DNA of 64,000 nt from NCBI GenBank assembly GCA_038316335.1, contig JBBQAM010000001.1, positions 248,001 through 312,000 of the forward strand, given 5' to 3'. This stretch comes from JALHST01 sp038316335. Its GTDB lineage: Bacteria > Bacteroidota > Bacteroidia > Flavobacteriales > Flavobacteriaceae. Below are positions 26,901 to 36,250 of this stretch, one piece after another (the stretch's first letter is position 1; each line of letters opens with the position of its first letter). Both the position numbers and the translations under genes were made by a program. Below the pieces are notes generated by a model. It saw only the letters and a list, made by a program, of their open reading frames with translations. It did no database searches and was not told the DNA's origin.

Positions 26901-27443
26901 GGTTCCGGAAAATTCAAGATTTCCGAGCTTCCTAGAATTGCACAGATAGCACCAATTTATGGGACTATGGTTGGCGATTTTAATGGGGATACTAATTTGG
27001 ATATCCTGGCCGTAGGCAATTTTTACAGTGGAGAAGTTTTCTCAGGGAGATACGATGCTTCCATCGGATGGTTATTAGCTGGTGATGGAAAAGGCGGATT
27101 CTCGCCCATCGATGTTTCTAAAAGCGGATTTTTTGTTAAAGGGGATGCCAAGAGCATGGTAAACGTTTTTGCGGATACCCAAGAACTTACAATTGTAGGC
27201 ATTAATAATGATAGTCTTAAAACCTTTTCGCGTCCGGTTCGGCAAAATACCTACTTGCCCCGGCAGAATGAGGTTTCGGCGATGATACAATTCAAAGATG
27301 GAAGACATCAGAAAATAGATTTCCATTACGGATCTGGGTATCTGTCCCAGCCAAGTAGAAGATTTTATATTCCCGCTGGGGCCATTTCGGTCAAAGTGAT
27401 GGATGATACTGGTAAAGAAACCGAAATTCTACCCCTACCATGA
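23925..27443 (+). CDS. Giant VCBS/FG-GAP repeat lipoprotein with ASPIC/UnbV domain (copy 1)
   Basis: A 1,172-residue lipoprotein (lipobox IFSSC, Cys25). It consists of many FG-GAP/VCBS propeller repeats with calcium-type loops such as DFDLDGLQDIYF, DINQDGYPDIYV, DYDRDGDLDMYL and DFDNDGDLDLVI. A mid-protein UnbV/ASPIC-like stretch (about 510-605; FGLGKVTKLDSIVVTWPD) splits the repeats into two blocks. A segment near 910-980 (CIYAKDYDKNGQIDPVMCYY and on) holds two conserved Cys. Such CRTAC1-like proteins are common in SusCD operons, but their role, probably surface glycan or protein binding, is not settled. It overlaps the next gene by 4 bases (ATGA). Confidence 0.85.
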   Translation: MTYKFKVKQWYFFSFIGLLLIFSSCHQSKTSLFKELSPKETGIQFNNALVLGGDPSVLEFEYMYNGAGVAIADFDLDGLQDIYFTGNMVSNRLYRNLGGFKFEDLTESANVGSAKWSNGVAIVDINQDGYPDIYVCRGGPRGSIGADRANLLFINNGLKGGTLSFTEEASSWGLADEGYSVQAAFFDYDRDGDLDMYLLSNALVDFNRNTSRPKDRTGKAPSADKLFRNNGDQTYTDVSASSGILIEGFGLGVEICDLNKDGWPDVYVSNDFLTDDLLYINQKDGNFLNENASYFRHLTFNGMGNDIADVNNDGNMDVVVLDMLPPDNKRWKLTMMGNNYDEFQTGQSYGYQPQYIRNTLQLNNGNGSFSEVGQIAGISATEWSWSALFADFDQDGANDLCITNGYRQDITNLDFMVYGNQILAMGTEAANRQQRLDELNKLPGIKLPNFFYHNQGNLTFKDESEAVGFTKPTYSNGMAYADFDNDGDLDLVINNIDDPALIYKNQTKLTDDNHFLKVKFQGEAPNLEGFGSEVVLYYQNQIQKQYFSPYRGYLSTVEQTLHFGLGKVTKLDSIVVTWPDRSEQVLKNIPVNQELIVRQKDAKESIKKTVPASTPTLFHKTDSLVTFVHHEDDFVDFKVQALLPHMHSRNGPGLSVGDINNDSREDFYVGGATGQSGALMVQQANGTFKSEPFPKNESDDMGALFFDADNDGDQDLYIVSGGASRPVGDVSYQDRFYQNDGTGSFQKLNALPDFPVSGSVVAASDYDKDGDLDLFVGGRVRPGEYPMPPASLLMLNKSTPGSIKFEKDPQPITDTFAQLGMVTGAIWTDFNNDTWPDLIVVGEFMPIRFFQNSNGKLNEVTQETGLDHTNGWWNSITSGDFDNDGDTDYILGNLGLNSRYKASIAEPLCIYAKDYDKNGQIDPVMCYYVDGVNYVAHSRNDLIKQINAMRGRFRTYSDYANATFAESFLKEELTDAYVVKSETFASSYLENLGSGKFKISELPRIAQIAPIYGTMVGDFNGDTNLDILAVGNFYSGEVFSGRYDASIGWLLAGDGKGGFSPIDVSKSGFFVKGDAKSMVNVFADTQELTIVGINNDSLKTFSRPVRQNTYLPRQNEVSAMIQFKDGRHQKIDFHYGSGYLSQPSRRFYIPAGAISVKVMDDTGKETEILPLP

Positions 27444-30400
27444 CCCTGTCAAAAACATGCATTGTAATTTTTTGTGTAGTATTGTTTTCCTACTCATGTG
27501 GGCGAAATACGCCCACCCTATTCAAGTTGCTTGACGCAAATCGCACCGGAATTAATTTCGAGAATACCATCAAGGAAAACGACAGCGTAAACGTATTCAG
27601 GTTTATGAATATTTATACAGGTGCGGGGGTTGCCATAGGGGATATTGATAATGACGGCTTAGAGGATATTTATTTCAGCGGCAATATGGTCTCGGGGAAG
27701 CTTTATCGCAATAAAGGAAATTTAAAATTTGAGGACATTACCGAAAAATCAGGCCTTTTAAATACGAAATGGGGCACCGGAGTGACCATGGTAGATATTA
27801 ATCAAGATGGTCTTTTAGATATCTATGTCTGTGTTTCTGGTGGTGCCCAAGAATCAGAAAGGGCCAATTTGCTCTATATCAATAATGGCGACTTGACCTT
27901 TACTGAGAAAGCCGCTGAATATGGGCTTGCAGATACCAGACAAAGCATGCAGGCGGCCTTTTTTGATTATGACAAGGATAATGATTTGGATATGTACTTA
28001 TTGGTGAACCCCGCGGCTTATGAGTACAAGGTGAATGTAAGCACCCCTAGAATGCTCAACGGAGAATCTGTAAGCAATGATCGTCTCTATCGAAATGATG
28101 GGAACGGTAAATTTACCGATGTTTCAAAAGATGCCGGTATTATGGTGGAAGGCTATGGCCTTGGTATTGCAATATCGGATATCAACAATGACTCCTGGCC
28201 GGATATTTACGTTTCCAACGATTTTATTGGTAACGACATCATGTATATCAATCAAAAAGACGGCACTTTTAAGGATGAGATAACTCAGCATGTCAAGCAT
28301 ACTTCGTATGCTGGAATGGGCAACGATGTTGCCGATATAGATAATAATGGAAAACCGGATATTTTGGTGCTCGATATGCGCCCTGAGGATAATAAACGTC
28401 AAAAATTGATAATCTCCTCAACAGGGTATGATCGCTTCCAAGCAATGCTGCAAGCAGGGTATAACCCCCAATACAGTAGAAATACCTTACAGATAAATCA
28501 AGGCCTCAATAAGTTTAGTGAAGTAGGGTTCTTATCTGGGATTAGCAGTACTGACTGGAGCTGGAGTCCGCTTTTGGCCGATTACGACAACGACGGACTT
28601 AAAGATCTATATATAACCAATGGCTTTTTAAGGGATCTTGGCAATCTAGATTACATTCATTATCAAAATATATACGATACGCCCCTGGGGGATAAGGAGA
28701 CGAAAATAAATCAAAAATTGGCATCCATCCAAAACCTGCCAAAAGCGCAATTGATAAATTATGCCTATCGCAACAATGGGGACATGACCTTTGAAAAGGT
28801 GTCTAATAAATGGGGTATACGAGAAGCAAGCTGTTCTAATGGGGCCTCATACGCCGATCTTGACAATGATGGTGATTTGGATCTGGTAGTCAATAATGTG
28901 GACCAGCCTGCTTTTGTGTATGAAAATTTGAGCAACTTATCTAAAAAAAACAACTTCTTGCGCATAAAACTCCGCGGAAAGCCGGGAAATCTGGAGGGTA
29001 TTGGGGCCCAAATAAAAATTTCATCTGGAGGTAAGAATCAATATGACCAGCACTTCTTAAGCCGAGGGTATGAGTCAAGTGTAGATCCGAACATCCATTT
29101 TGGTCTTGGCCCGAATACCGTAATTGACAGTGTCGAAATATGGTGGCCCGATGACACCTATCAACTTATTGAACATCAAGTTTCCAATCAAATTTTGGAG
29201 TTGAAACAATCTGATGCTAAATTTCAAAAAAACAAAGGAATCCTTGCCCACAAAAGTCAATGGGTATCAGATGTTACCGATAGTGTAGGCGCAAACTTTA
29301 AGCATACCGAAGATAATATGGTAGATTTTAAATTACAGCCCATATTGCCCCATATGCACTCCCGAAATGGCCCGGGTATTGCGGTGGCCGATGTGAATTC
29401 AGATGGCCTTGAAGATTTCTACATTGGTGGGGCGGCCAACCAATCAGGAAGCCTATTCTTCCAAAAACCAGATGGTACCTTTGAGTCTAGAGAACTTGGG
29501 ATGGATGCCCAATTTGAAGATATGGGAAGTTTGTTTTTCGATGCAAATGGAGATGAACATCCTGATTTATATGTGGTAAGTGGGGGCGTGTTGCCAACAT
29601 CAAACAGCAATAATTACCAAGATCGATTGTATTTAAACGACGGGAAAGGGAATTTCACAAAATCAGCGCTATTGCCCGAGATTATGGCGAGTGGTTCATG
29701 TGTTACGGCAATCGATTTTGATAAAGATGGGGACTTGGACCTTTTTATTGGGGGCCGTGTTGATCCGGGAAAATACCCAATGCCAGCCAAAAGCTACCTG
29801 TTGGAGAACGAATATGATGCAAATACCGGGAAAACCAAGTTTATTGATATCAGTAATAAGATAAAAGATTGGGAATTATTAACCATGGTCACGGCTGCGT
29901 TATGGACCGATTACGACAATGATGGCTGGACCGATCTTATCGCCGTCGGCGAATTCATGCCAATTACTTTTTTTCACAATGATCATGGGAAACTCGTCCT
30001 AGCCACTGATAAAACAGGTCTCACTAAAACAGAAGGATGGTGGAACAGCATCGTTGGGGGAGATTTTGATCAGGACGGGGATACAGATTATATTTTAGGA
30101 AATCTAGGCCTAAATTCAAAATTTAAGGCCACAACAGAGGAACCGCTATGTATTTACGCCAGTGATTTCAATAAAGATGGTCAAATCGATCCCGTAATGT
30201 GTTATTTTATTGATGGTGAGAACCAATTGGCCCATTCAAGGGATGAAATCATCGGACAAATAAATGCCATGAGAAGCCGGTTTCAAACGTATGAGTCGTA
30301 TGCGGAATCTACCTTTAAAAACTCCTTCTTGCCCGAGGAACTTGAAGCGGCCTATGTGGTAAAAAGTTATAATTTTGCAAGTAGTTACCTTGAAAACCAA

Positions 30401-30964
30401 GGAAATGGGAAATTTGAACTTAGTTCCTTGCCATTAAATGTTCAGACGGCACCCGTTGAAGGTATGGTTGTTGATGATATTGATCAAGATGGAAATTTGG
30501 ATGTACTGATTACGGGCAACTCCTATGCCACGGAAGCTTCCACTGGTAGATATGATGCTTTAACGGGTATTTTATTAAAAGGAAATGGTTCGGGTGGGTT
30601 TTTAAATGTTCCCTTGGAAAAAAGTGGTTTTATAAGTGATTTAGATGGAAGCGGTTTATCGATTCTTCGAGGGGCACATGGAAATTCCTATGTTTTATCC
30701 GCCAGTAATGATGGCCCATTAAAAGTATTTGCAACGCAACCTAGAGGCGATATGAATAGTATATATCAGGTACCTCTCGATGTTCAATTTGCGGAAATAA
30801 AACGCAGTGATGGCAAAACATACAAATTGGAATTTTACAACGGTGCCGGCTACCTTTCCCAAAGCACAAGAAGCATCGTAATAGATGACCTGATTAATGA
30901 AATAAGAACGACAAATGTCACAGGAGTTACAAAAACCGTATATTCTCATGAAGCCCTCAATTAA
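27440..30964 (+). CDS. Giant VCBS/FG-GAP repeat lipoprotein with ASPIC/UnbV domain (copy 2)
   Basis: A 1,174-residue paralogue of the preceding protein with the same order of parts: lipobox SYSC (Cys20), FG-GAP repeats (DIDNDGLEDIYF, DYDKDNDLDMYL, DLDNDGDLDLVV), a central UnbV/ASPIC-like segment (FGLGPNTVIDSVEIWWPD), then a second repeat block and the CIYASDFNKDGQIDPVMCYF segment. Head-to-tail position, near-identical length and shared segments show a tandem duplication that has since diverged. It begins inside the end of copy 1 (ATGA) and its 3' end overlaps the start of the haloperoxidase-type gene, so translation of all three is likely coupled. Confidence 0.85.
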   Translation: MTLSKTCIVIFCVVLFSYSCGRNTPTLFKLLDANRTGINFENTIKENDSVNVFRFMNIYTGAGVAIGDIDNDGLEDIYFSGNMVSGKLYRNKGNLKFEDITEKSGLLNTKWGTGVTMVDINQDGLLDIYVCVSGGAQESERANLLYINNGDLTFTEKAAEYGLADTRQSMQAAFFDYDKDNDLDMYLLVNPAAYEYKVNVSTPRMLNGESVSNDRLYRNDGNGKFTDVSKDAGIMVEGYGLGIAISDINNDSWPDIYVSNDFIGNDIMYINQKDGTFKDEITQHVKHTSYAGMGNDVADIDNNGKPDILVLDMRPEDNKRQKLIISSTGYDRFQAMLQAGYNPQYSRNTLQINQGLNKFSEVGFLSGISSTDWSWSPLLADYDNDGLKDLYITNGFLRDLGNLDYIHYQNIYDTPLGDKETKINQKLASIQNLPKAQLINYAYRNNGDMTFEKVSNKWGIREASCSNGASYADLDNDGDLDLVVNNVDQPAFVYENLSNLSKKNNFLRIKLRGKPGNLEGIGAQIKISSGGKNQYDQHFLSRGYESSVDPNIHFGLGPNTVIDSVEIWWPDDTYQLIEHQVSNQILELKQSDAKFQKNKGILAHKSQWVSDVTDSVGANFKHTEDNMVDFKLQPILPHMHSRNGPGIAVADVNSDGLEDFYIGGAANQSGSLFFQKPDGTFESRELGMDAQFEDMGSLFFDANGDEHPDLYVVSGGVLPTSNSNNYQDRLYLNDGKGNFTKSALLPEIMASGSCVTAIDFDKDGDLDLFIGGRVDPGKYPMPAKSYLLENEYDANTGKTKFIDISNKIKDWELLTMVTAALWTDYDNDGWTDLIAVGEFMPITFFHNDHGKLVLATDKTGLTKTEGWWNSIVGGDFDQDGDTDYILGNLGLNSKFKATTEEPLCIYASDFNKDGQIDPVMCYFIDGENQLAHSRDEIIGQINAMRSRFQTYESYAESTFKNSFLPEELEAAYVVKSYNFASSYLENQGNGKFELSSLPLNVQTAPVEGMVVDDIDQDGNLDVLITGNSYATEASTGRYDALTGILLKGNGSGGFLNVPLEKSGFISDLDGSGLSILRGAHGNSYVLSASNDGPLKVFATQPRGDMNSIYQVPLDVQFAEIKRSDGKTYKLEFYNGAGYLSQSTRSIVIDDLINEIRTTNVTGVTKTVYSHEALN

Positions 30965-32273
30965 ATTATATAGCATCTTTTGTTTCGTCATTTTAGGATG
31001 CGCACCGCAGTACGATCAACAAAAAATAGATGCCTATTTTAAAGATGCTTTACCACAATTCAACCGTCAGCTGACCGATGTGATTGTCGCGGACATTTTT
31101 ACACCTCCCGTTGCGAGTCGTATCTATGCCTATTCAAATATAGCCGCCTACGAAGGTATCCGTTTTATGGATTCAACAAACGTTTCACTGGTAGGGCAAT
31201 TGAATGGTTTAAAGGCGCTTAGTTTTCCTGAAAAAAACAAAAAGTATTACTATCCTTTGGTATCATTGGTTGCTTTTACAGATGTGGCCGAGGCCTTGGT
31301 CTTTAACATGGAAAAAGTAGCGCAAATGAAAACGAAAATGCTCGAAGAAGTCCAGGACATCGGTATGGATGAAAACACCTATGAGAATTCCGTTTCATAT
31401 GGCGATACCTTGGCTCGTCAAGTTTTATCATGGGCCTCCAAGGATGGGTATCTTAGACGTACGGCATTGCCCAGATATAGCGTGACCGATGATCCCGGAA
31501 GGTGGCGACCTACTCCCCCTGATTATATTGAAGCCATCGAACCCCATTGGAATACCATTCGTCCCTTCGTTCTTGATTCGGCTGCACAGTTTGACCCAGG
31601 GCTCCCCACGACCTTTGACCAATCGGAAGGATCCGAGTTCTATAAGGAGGCACAGGATGTTTATGAAACCGTAAAACAAATCGATTCTTCCAAATTTGAA
31701 ATTGCAAAATTCTGGGATTGTAACCCAAACATTTCCCATACCAATGGGCATGTCATGTTTTTTAAACAACAAATTTCACCCGGGGGTCATTGGATTCATA
31801 TTACGGCCCAGGTATTGAAAGAGCAAAATGCAGATCCCGTAATGGCCGCTGAAACACTGTCATTGGTATCAATAGGAATTGCAGATGGGTTTATTAGTGC
31901 CTGGGACCAAAAATACAAGAGCAACAACACGCGACCGGAGACGTATATAAATAAATATATTGATGCCGATTGGTCGCCGATTTTGCAAACACCTGCCTTC
32001 CCGGAACACACTTCAGCCCATAGTGTGGTTTCAAATGCCGCCGGTACCATATTGACCCACTTTTTTGGCGCGCATTATTCATTTATTGATGCTACGGAAG
32101 TGCCGTATGGCTTACCTACTAGAAACTTCAAATCTTTTATGGACGCCTCGCAAGAAGCTGCAATTAGTAGATTGTATGGTGGAATTCATTTCAGACCGGC
32201 AATTGAAAAGGGATCCCAACAAGGTCATGCCATTGGTCAGTTTGTTTTGGAAAAATTGAAGATGCATAAATAA
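30948..32273 (+). CDS. Vanadium-dependent haloperoxidase-type PAP2 lipoprotein
   Basis: From the ATG at 30948 the protein has 441 residues with a lipoprotein signal (FCFVILGC, Cys18); the frame is open from 30915, but that start would put a charged stretch before the signal. The vanadate/phosphate-binding motifs of the PAP2/haloperoxidase superfamily are complete: K-x6-RP (KYKSNNTRPETY, near 321), PAFPEHTSAHS (near 348) and SRLYGGIHFRPAIEKG (near 406). The family includes vanadium chloro-, bromo- and iodoperoxidases and acid phosphatases; this sequence cannot tell peroxidase from phosphatase. It overlaps the second VCBS gene by 17 bases and ends the SusC operon, so it probably sits on the envelope near the glycan importer. 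Confidence 0.8.
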   Translation: MKPSIKLYSIFCFVILGCAPQYDQQKIDAYFKDALPQFNRQLTDVIVADIFTPPVASRIYAYSNIAAYEGIRFMDSTNVSLVGQLNGLKALSFPEKNKKYYYPLVSLVAFTDVAEALVFNMEKVAQMKTKMLEEVQDIGMDENTYENSVSYGDTLARQVLSWASKDGYLRRTALPRYSVTDDPGRWRPTPPDYIEAIEPHWNTIRPFVLDSAAQFDPGLPTTFDQSEGSEFYKEAQDVYETVKQIDSSKFEIAKFWDCNPNISHTNGHVMFFKQQISPGGHWIHITAQVLKEQNADPVMAAETLSLVSIGIADGFISAWDQKYKSNNTRPETYINKYIDADWSPILQTPAFPEHTSAHSVVSNAAGTILTHFFGAHYSFIDATEVPYGLPTRNFKSFMDASQEAAISRLYGGIHFRPAIEKGSQQGHAIGQFVLEKLKMHK

Positions 32274-32565
32274 GTTTGTAATCCTAGATTAAGATCCTAC
32301 ATCAAATCACTTTTCGAAGGAGGCCAACATAATTATTGGTTGGCAACGCATTGAAATATGAGGTTTTAGTGCCTTGGTTCGAGCTTAAGTAACGTATCTA
32401 TTGATAAGATAAGCCACTGGTAATCACGGGTTTTTTCGTAAGAAAAACTTGGGAAGGAAGTGAAGCCATATTACAGTGTAAAGGCAACCATCCATATTGC
32501 GGTTAATTTTTTAGCGAGTCCAATGGTTTGATTTGTTGACCGTAACCGGGTACTTCAAACAATTT

Positions 32566-34557
32566 TTAAAACCTACATTTTAAGGTCTCGCCGTAATTCA
32601 TGCTTTCCTCCAAGAATATTTTCTGACCGTCAAATACCTTGACATTGAGGTTGTTTCCTTCTTTTTTTACCTCAATACTAAAATTTCGATTAAAGGCACG
32701 AATATTTTTTAGGAACATTGATGGCCAGCCATCCGGAAGTTTTGGGGACAAGGAGAATTCATTAAAGCCCGTAGGCCGTATTCCCATAAGTCCTTCAGTA
32801 ATGATTCTGCAGTACAGTGCACTTTCGGCCGATAGATGCCGTTGGTTTCCTTCGGGGTAGGCTTCCACAGGATAGGGCACATGTTCTCCCAAGAGTCTCC
32901 TGCTGGAGTAATTTTCAAGAAAATCAATTGCCCGTTTCGTGTCCCCGGCAGCAAAAACGCCTCGTAGGGCGTAAAGCGTAGCTCTATCCCAAAAAGTCGT
33001 ACTTCCCGATTCTGAAGCGAGACCGTCCTTGGTCCATAGAAAGTCGGAAAAAAGGGCGTCGGTAGTTTCCTTGCTTCTGTCATAAATTCCCATGGCAAGT
33101 GGCGTGCAGATCCAGGCACGAAGCACCTTGTTTCCCTTATAGTACCTGTAGGTCTTAAATCCTTGTACCGTTGCCCCGAAATAGGTGTCGATTGCTTGCC
33201 GTATGTCAATTGCCTGTTGCTTATACCCGTCGAGTTGTGCTTGTGTGATTCCCAATTCTTTGCCAAGATACATCGCAGAATTCAGGGCGTCATAATAGAG
33301 ACTTGAGGTATTGAGATTCGCATCCCCAGCAGGAAACCGGCCCTCGAGTTCGTCACTATCCGACGCAACTACCCCTTGGTCATTTATTTTTCGGCGGCAA
33401 TATTCTAAACACCATTCAATCAACGGCCAAAGTTCTTTTGCCGTATTCTTCTTGCCATAGGCCAACGCAAATCGGCCCGCACCGTATGCAATCATGGCCA
33501 TATCGCCCCGGTCTCCGGCCCCATTCCAAAAATCGGTCCCTTCGGCAACAATGGAACTGGGTATTGCATTAAAGTCACTGTTCATAAATCGGGCAAAATG
33601 CCTGAATGAATTTATAGCAGATTCGTTTCCTGCAAGATTTCCCAGAAAGGGAAAAAAGGGATCGGCATACTCGGCCTGGTCATTTGCCCAGATTGCAGCA
33701 TAGTATCTGCCGCCTCCAGGACTGTGCATCAACCCTCCCTTGGTCTGGAAGATGCTTTCCACGGCCCTTAATTTTGCAAAGGCGAACTCCGTATTAAGCA
33801 CGGCGTTGGGAGATTCGAATATAAGATTGGCAAAAGTGCGGTCGATAAGGTCCTTTCGTTTATTAAACTCATACTCAGTGGAGATTTCCGATTGCAATTG
33901 ATTTAATTCCCTACCTGAATATACCATCGCATACTCCAAGGATTCCCCGGGATTTAGGGTAAAACTGCCCTGTTTATCGGCACCTACTTCTATTCGATAT
34001 ACTCCTGATACGCCTTTATCCTCATCGGTTAAATAGGAGCTATGTATATTTGGAATATGCACCTGAATCGGATTCATTGTCGTATTGGTAATCTCAGTAT
34101 TATCGATAAAGACCGGCTTGTCAGCTGAAGGGAATAGCTGGTGGTCAATCGTAACGCCTTGCGCAGTTTTTGAGCGGAAAGACAGGATTCCTCTTAATGA
34201 AAATTCCTTAGGATATTCTATCGCCGAAATCCCATCAATGGTCAATGGGGGTAAGTCCTTGAAGGCTATGGTATGGGAGAGGCTGGCGTGGGTATCGTTC
34301 GGGATAGTGCGTAGCATTGGAAAAACAAGTTCAACTTCTTGATTCAACACCCCATTTACTACACCATAATGAACAATCGACGAAATATAAAAGCCACTCA
34401 TTTCTACATGATCAAGATGGGTGTCGTTTTCCTTTACGTCCCATCGTATACCGCCATCATTGGTTATTGACCACCTTTTGACTTCCTGGGCCATAGACTG
34501 TGAAAGAATACCAAGGGTACATAGGGCCAAAACCCCTTTTTTAATTAGTCTTCGCAT
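32566..34557 (-). CDS. Secreted six-hairpin glycosidase-like protein
   Basis: A 663-residue secreted protein with a signal peptide ending LSQSMAQ. Residues about 25-240 look like a beta-sandwich domain. The rest resembles an (alpha/alpha)6 barrel, with helical repeats such as GGRYYAAIWANDQAEYADPFF, IVAEGTDFWNGAGDRGDMAMIAYGAGRFALAYG and NTSSLYYDALNSAMYLG. The acidic WANDQAEYAD and DRGDM segments are candidate catalytic positions. This beta-sandwich plus alpha/alpha-barrel arrangement occurs in several glycosidase families (GH65, GH78, GH95 and others), and I cannot place it. It converges on the haloperoxidase-type gene and lies 133 bp downstream of the second flavoprotein gene. Confidence 0.6.
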   Translation of the reverse strand: MRRLIKKGVLALCTLGILSQSMAQEVKRWSITNDGGIRWDVKENDTHLDHVEMSGFYISSIVHYGVVNGVLNQEVELVFPMLRTIPNDTHASLSHTIAFKDLPPLTIDGISAIEYPKEFSLRGILSFRSKTAQGVTIDHQLFPSADKPVFIDNTEITNTTMNPIQVHIPNIHSSYLTDEDKGVSGVYRIEVGADKQGSFTLNPGESLEYAMVYSGRELNQLQSEISTEYEFNKRKDLIDRTFANLIFESPNAVLNTEFAFAKLRAVESIFQTKGGLMHSPGGGRYYAAIWANDQAEYADPFFPFLGNLAGNESAINSFRHFARFMNSDFNAIPSSIVAEGTDFWNGAGDRGDMAMIAYGAGRFALAYGKKNTAKELWPLIEWCLEYCRRKINDQGVVASDSDELEGRFPAGDANLNTSSLYYDALNSAMYLGKELGITQAQLDGYKQQAIDIRQAIDTYFGATVQGFKTYRYYKGNKVLRAWICTPLAMGIYDRSKETTDALFSDFLWTKDGLASESGSTTFWDRATLYALRGVFAAGDTKRAIDFLENYSSRRLLGEHVPYPVEAYPEGNQRHLSAESALYCRIITEGLMGIRPTGFNEFSLSPKLPDGWPSMFLKNIRAFNRNFSIEVKKEGNNLNVKVFDGQKIFLEESMNYGETLKCRF

Positions 34558-34690
34558 ATTTTTTCTTTTGAACTCGAATTTAAGATACGCACATCGTACA
34601 GAAATTCAACTACTTTTAATTTGATAAAACCAACTCGGCAGCACACGTGGAATACTTTATGAGAAGTTGTGCTCATTACGATTCAAGGGT

Positions 34691-36154
34691 CTATGCGGTA
34701 TCTATTTCCATGGCTACCCTATTTGCCGACCGGGTGGCGGCTTCGGTCCCCCAATTTAGATTATCGGCATAGGCCCCGGCAAAATGGATGCGTCCATGAG
34801 GCTTCATTATATTTGGCCAGAATTTCTTAAGTTCTCCAATCGGAAAAGGAAGCCGTTCGCATGTAGACGAAAAAGGTTGCCCGGTCCAATCCCTCCCAAT
34901 TGCTTGTTCGATGGTATCTCCCTTCCCGGGATAAAGCTCCCTGAAGGTTGCAAGGGCCCTTTGGGGCGATATTCCACCTGCCCCTGTGCCTAAAACGACT
35001 ACCCTGTGCGTATCGACCTCATCTGCAGAATGCCAGACATCCCAAATATCAGGATGGTCTAAGAACATATTAATGGAGAGCCCATCTTCGAGCCAAAATT
35101 TTGAACTGGCCTGAAAGACGAACCGTTGGTAGGAATCATAGGTCACATTCTCAATTACATATTGTTTTTCCTTGGGCAATGCAGGAAGTACGGGAATGTT
35201 TTTAAAGGCTGGTAAGGGAATGCAGTTTACAAAATAATCAGCCGTTATTTCATGGGTTTCATTAACATCCTTATAGGTAATTTTAACATCATTATCCCCG
35301 TTTTGTATCGCTATAATAGGTTTATTCAACCACACTCTTGGTCCCAAACGTTTAGCAAAAGCATTCGGGAGCATTTGATTGCCGCCCTTTAACCGAAAAA
35401 TTTCAGTTGGAAATTCGGGCACGCCACGAAATTTCAGGATATAGGCATACCAGAGACCGAACAACGCGGAGCTATTGGAGCCTCCTAAAAGGCGCATGGC
35501 CATTTTTGAGGCCCCATTTTTAGCATAAATATCTGACATGGGAATCAAATCCATCTCGTCGTAACCAACATCAAAAGGTTGGTATTCATCCTTAAAATTG
35601 GCAAGATAGGGTTCGACATAGAGCGATTTAAGTTCACCCCATGGGTTTGTCGACAAAAAATCGATTTCCATTTTATTGAACCCCATTTTTTTCAGAACAA
35701 CAGGATCCTGCAACATTTCCTCATTATAGAAAATTCCATCGATCCTCCGCAATACATTTTTTCTTCTGGGATATGGCAGGGCGGTAAGGCCAAATTCTTT
35801 TATATACCCCCAATACAGGTCATATCCAGGCTTTGTGATATGCTCTTGACCATAATCACCATACAATTCATCTGACAATTCATCGTGGGCCGTATATACA
35901 TGGCCCCCATGTCTGCCTGATGCTTCTAGTACGGTGACGTCATGACCCATTTTCATCAATTCATAGGCGCAGCACATTCCCGCGATTCCAGCTCCACCGA
36001 CTATAATTTTCTTTGGCGTGCCCGTACTTTTTATTGGCGTGGTTTTTTGTTCCTTGGGAGTATCGGCCATTGATGTATTAACGGTTAACAAGGATGCCGC
36101 AACACTTGCCTTGATCGAATTTTTTAAAAAATCCCTTCTCTTATTAGTGCTCAT
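34691..36154 (-). CDS. Tat-exported FAD-dependent amine-oxidase-fold oxidoreductase (second copy)
   Basis: A 487-residue paralogue of the flavoprotein at 8809-10311. It has a Tat-type start (KRRDFLKNSIKASVA), the FAD motif GGAGIAG (53-59), Glu77 and SGRHGGHVYTAHDEL, and the C-terminal GRIHFAGAYADNLNWGTEAATRSANR. Many stretches match the first copy, including the GVP-EFP/GETYHLKGGNQ-type loop and SPQRALATFRELYPGKGD. Unlike the first copy it has no cytochrome c next to it and could share that cytochrome. The presence of two related exported oxidoreductases in one locus suggests two related substrates or two positions on one sugar. The substrate is unknown. Confidence 0.85.
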   Translation of the reverse strand: MSTNKRRDFLKNSIKASVAASLLTVNTSMADTPKEQKTTPIKSTGTPKKIIVGGAGIAGMCCAYELMKMGHDVTVLEASGRHGGHVYTAHDELSDELYGDYGQEHITKPGYDLYWGYIKEFGLTALPYPRRKNVLRRIDGIFYNEEMLQDPVVLKKMGFNKMEIDFLSTNPWGELKSLYVEPYLANFKDEYQPFDVGYDEMDLIPMSDIYAKNGASKMAMRLLGGSNSSALFGLWYAYILKFRGVPEFPTEIFRLKGGNQMLPNAFAKRLGPRVWLNKPIIAIQNGDNDVKITYKDVNETHEITADYFVNCIPLPAFKNIPVLPALPKEKQYVIENVTYDSYQRFVFQASSKFWLEDGLSINMFLDHPDIWDVWHSADEVDTHRVVVLGTGAGGISPQRALATFRELYPGKGDTIEQAIGRDWTGQPFSSTCERLPFPIGELKKFWPNIMKPHGRIHFAGAYADNLNWGTEAATRSANRVAMEIDTA

Positions 36155-36250
36155 ATCTAAATTTTATTTTCATTTATTGTATAGTTTTGCCTCCTTTTTT
36201 CTGATTAGAAAGTCATTTCGGGTAACTGCGCTCAAACCTTAAAAAACAAC

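Noticed and set aside
32323..32344. GCCAAC/GTTGGC hairpin as a bidirectional terminator between convergent genes
   Set aside because: The stem is perfect but short, and no T-run follows on either strand.
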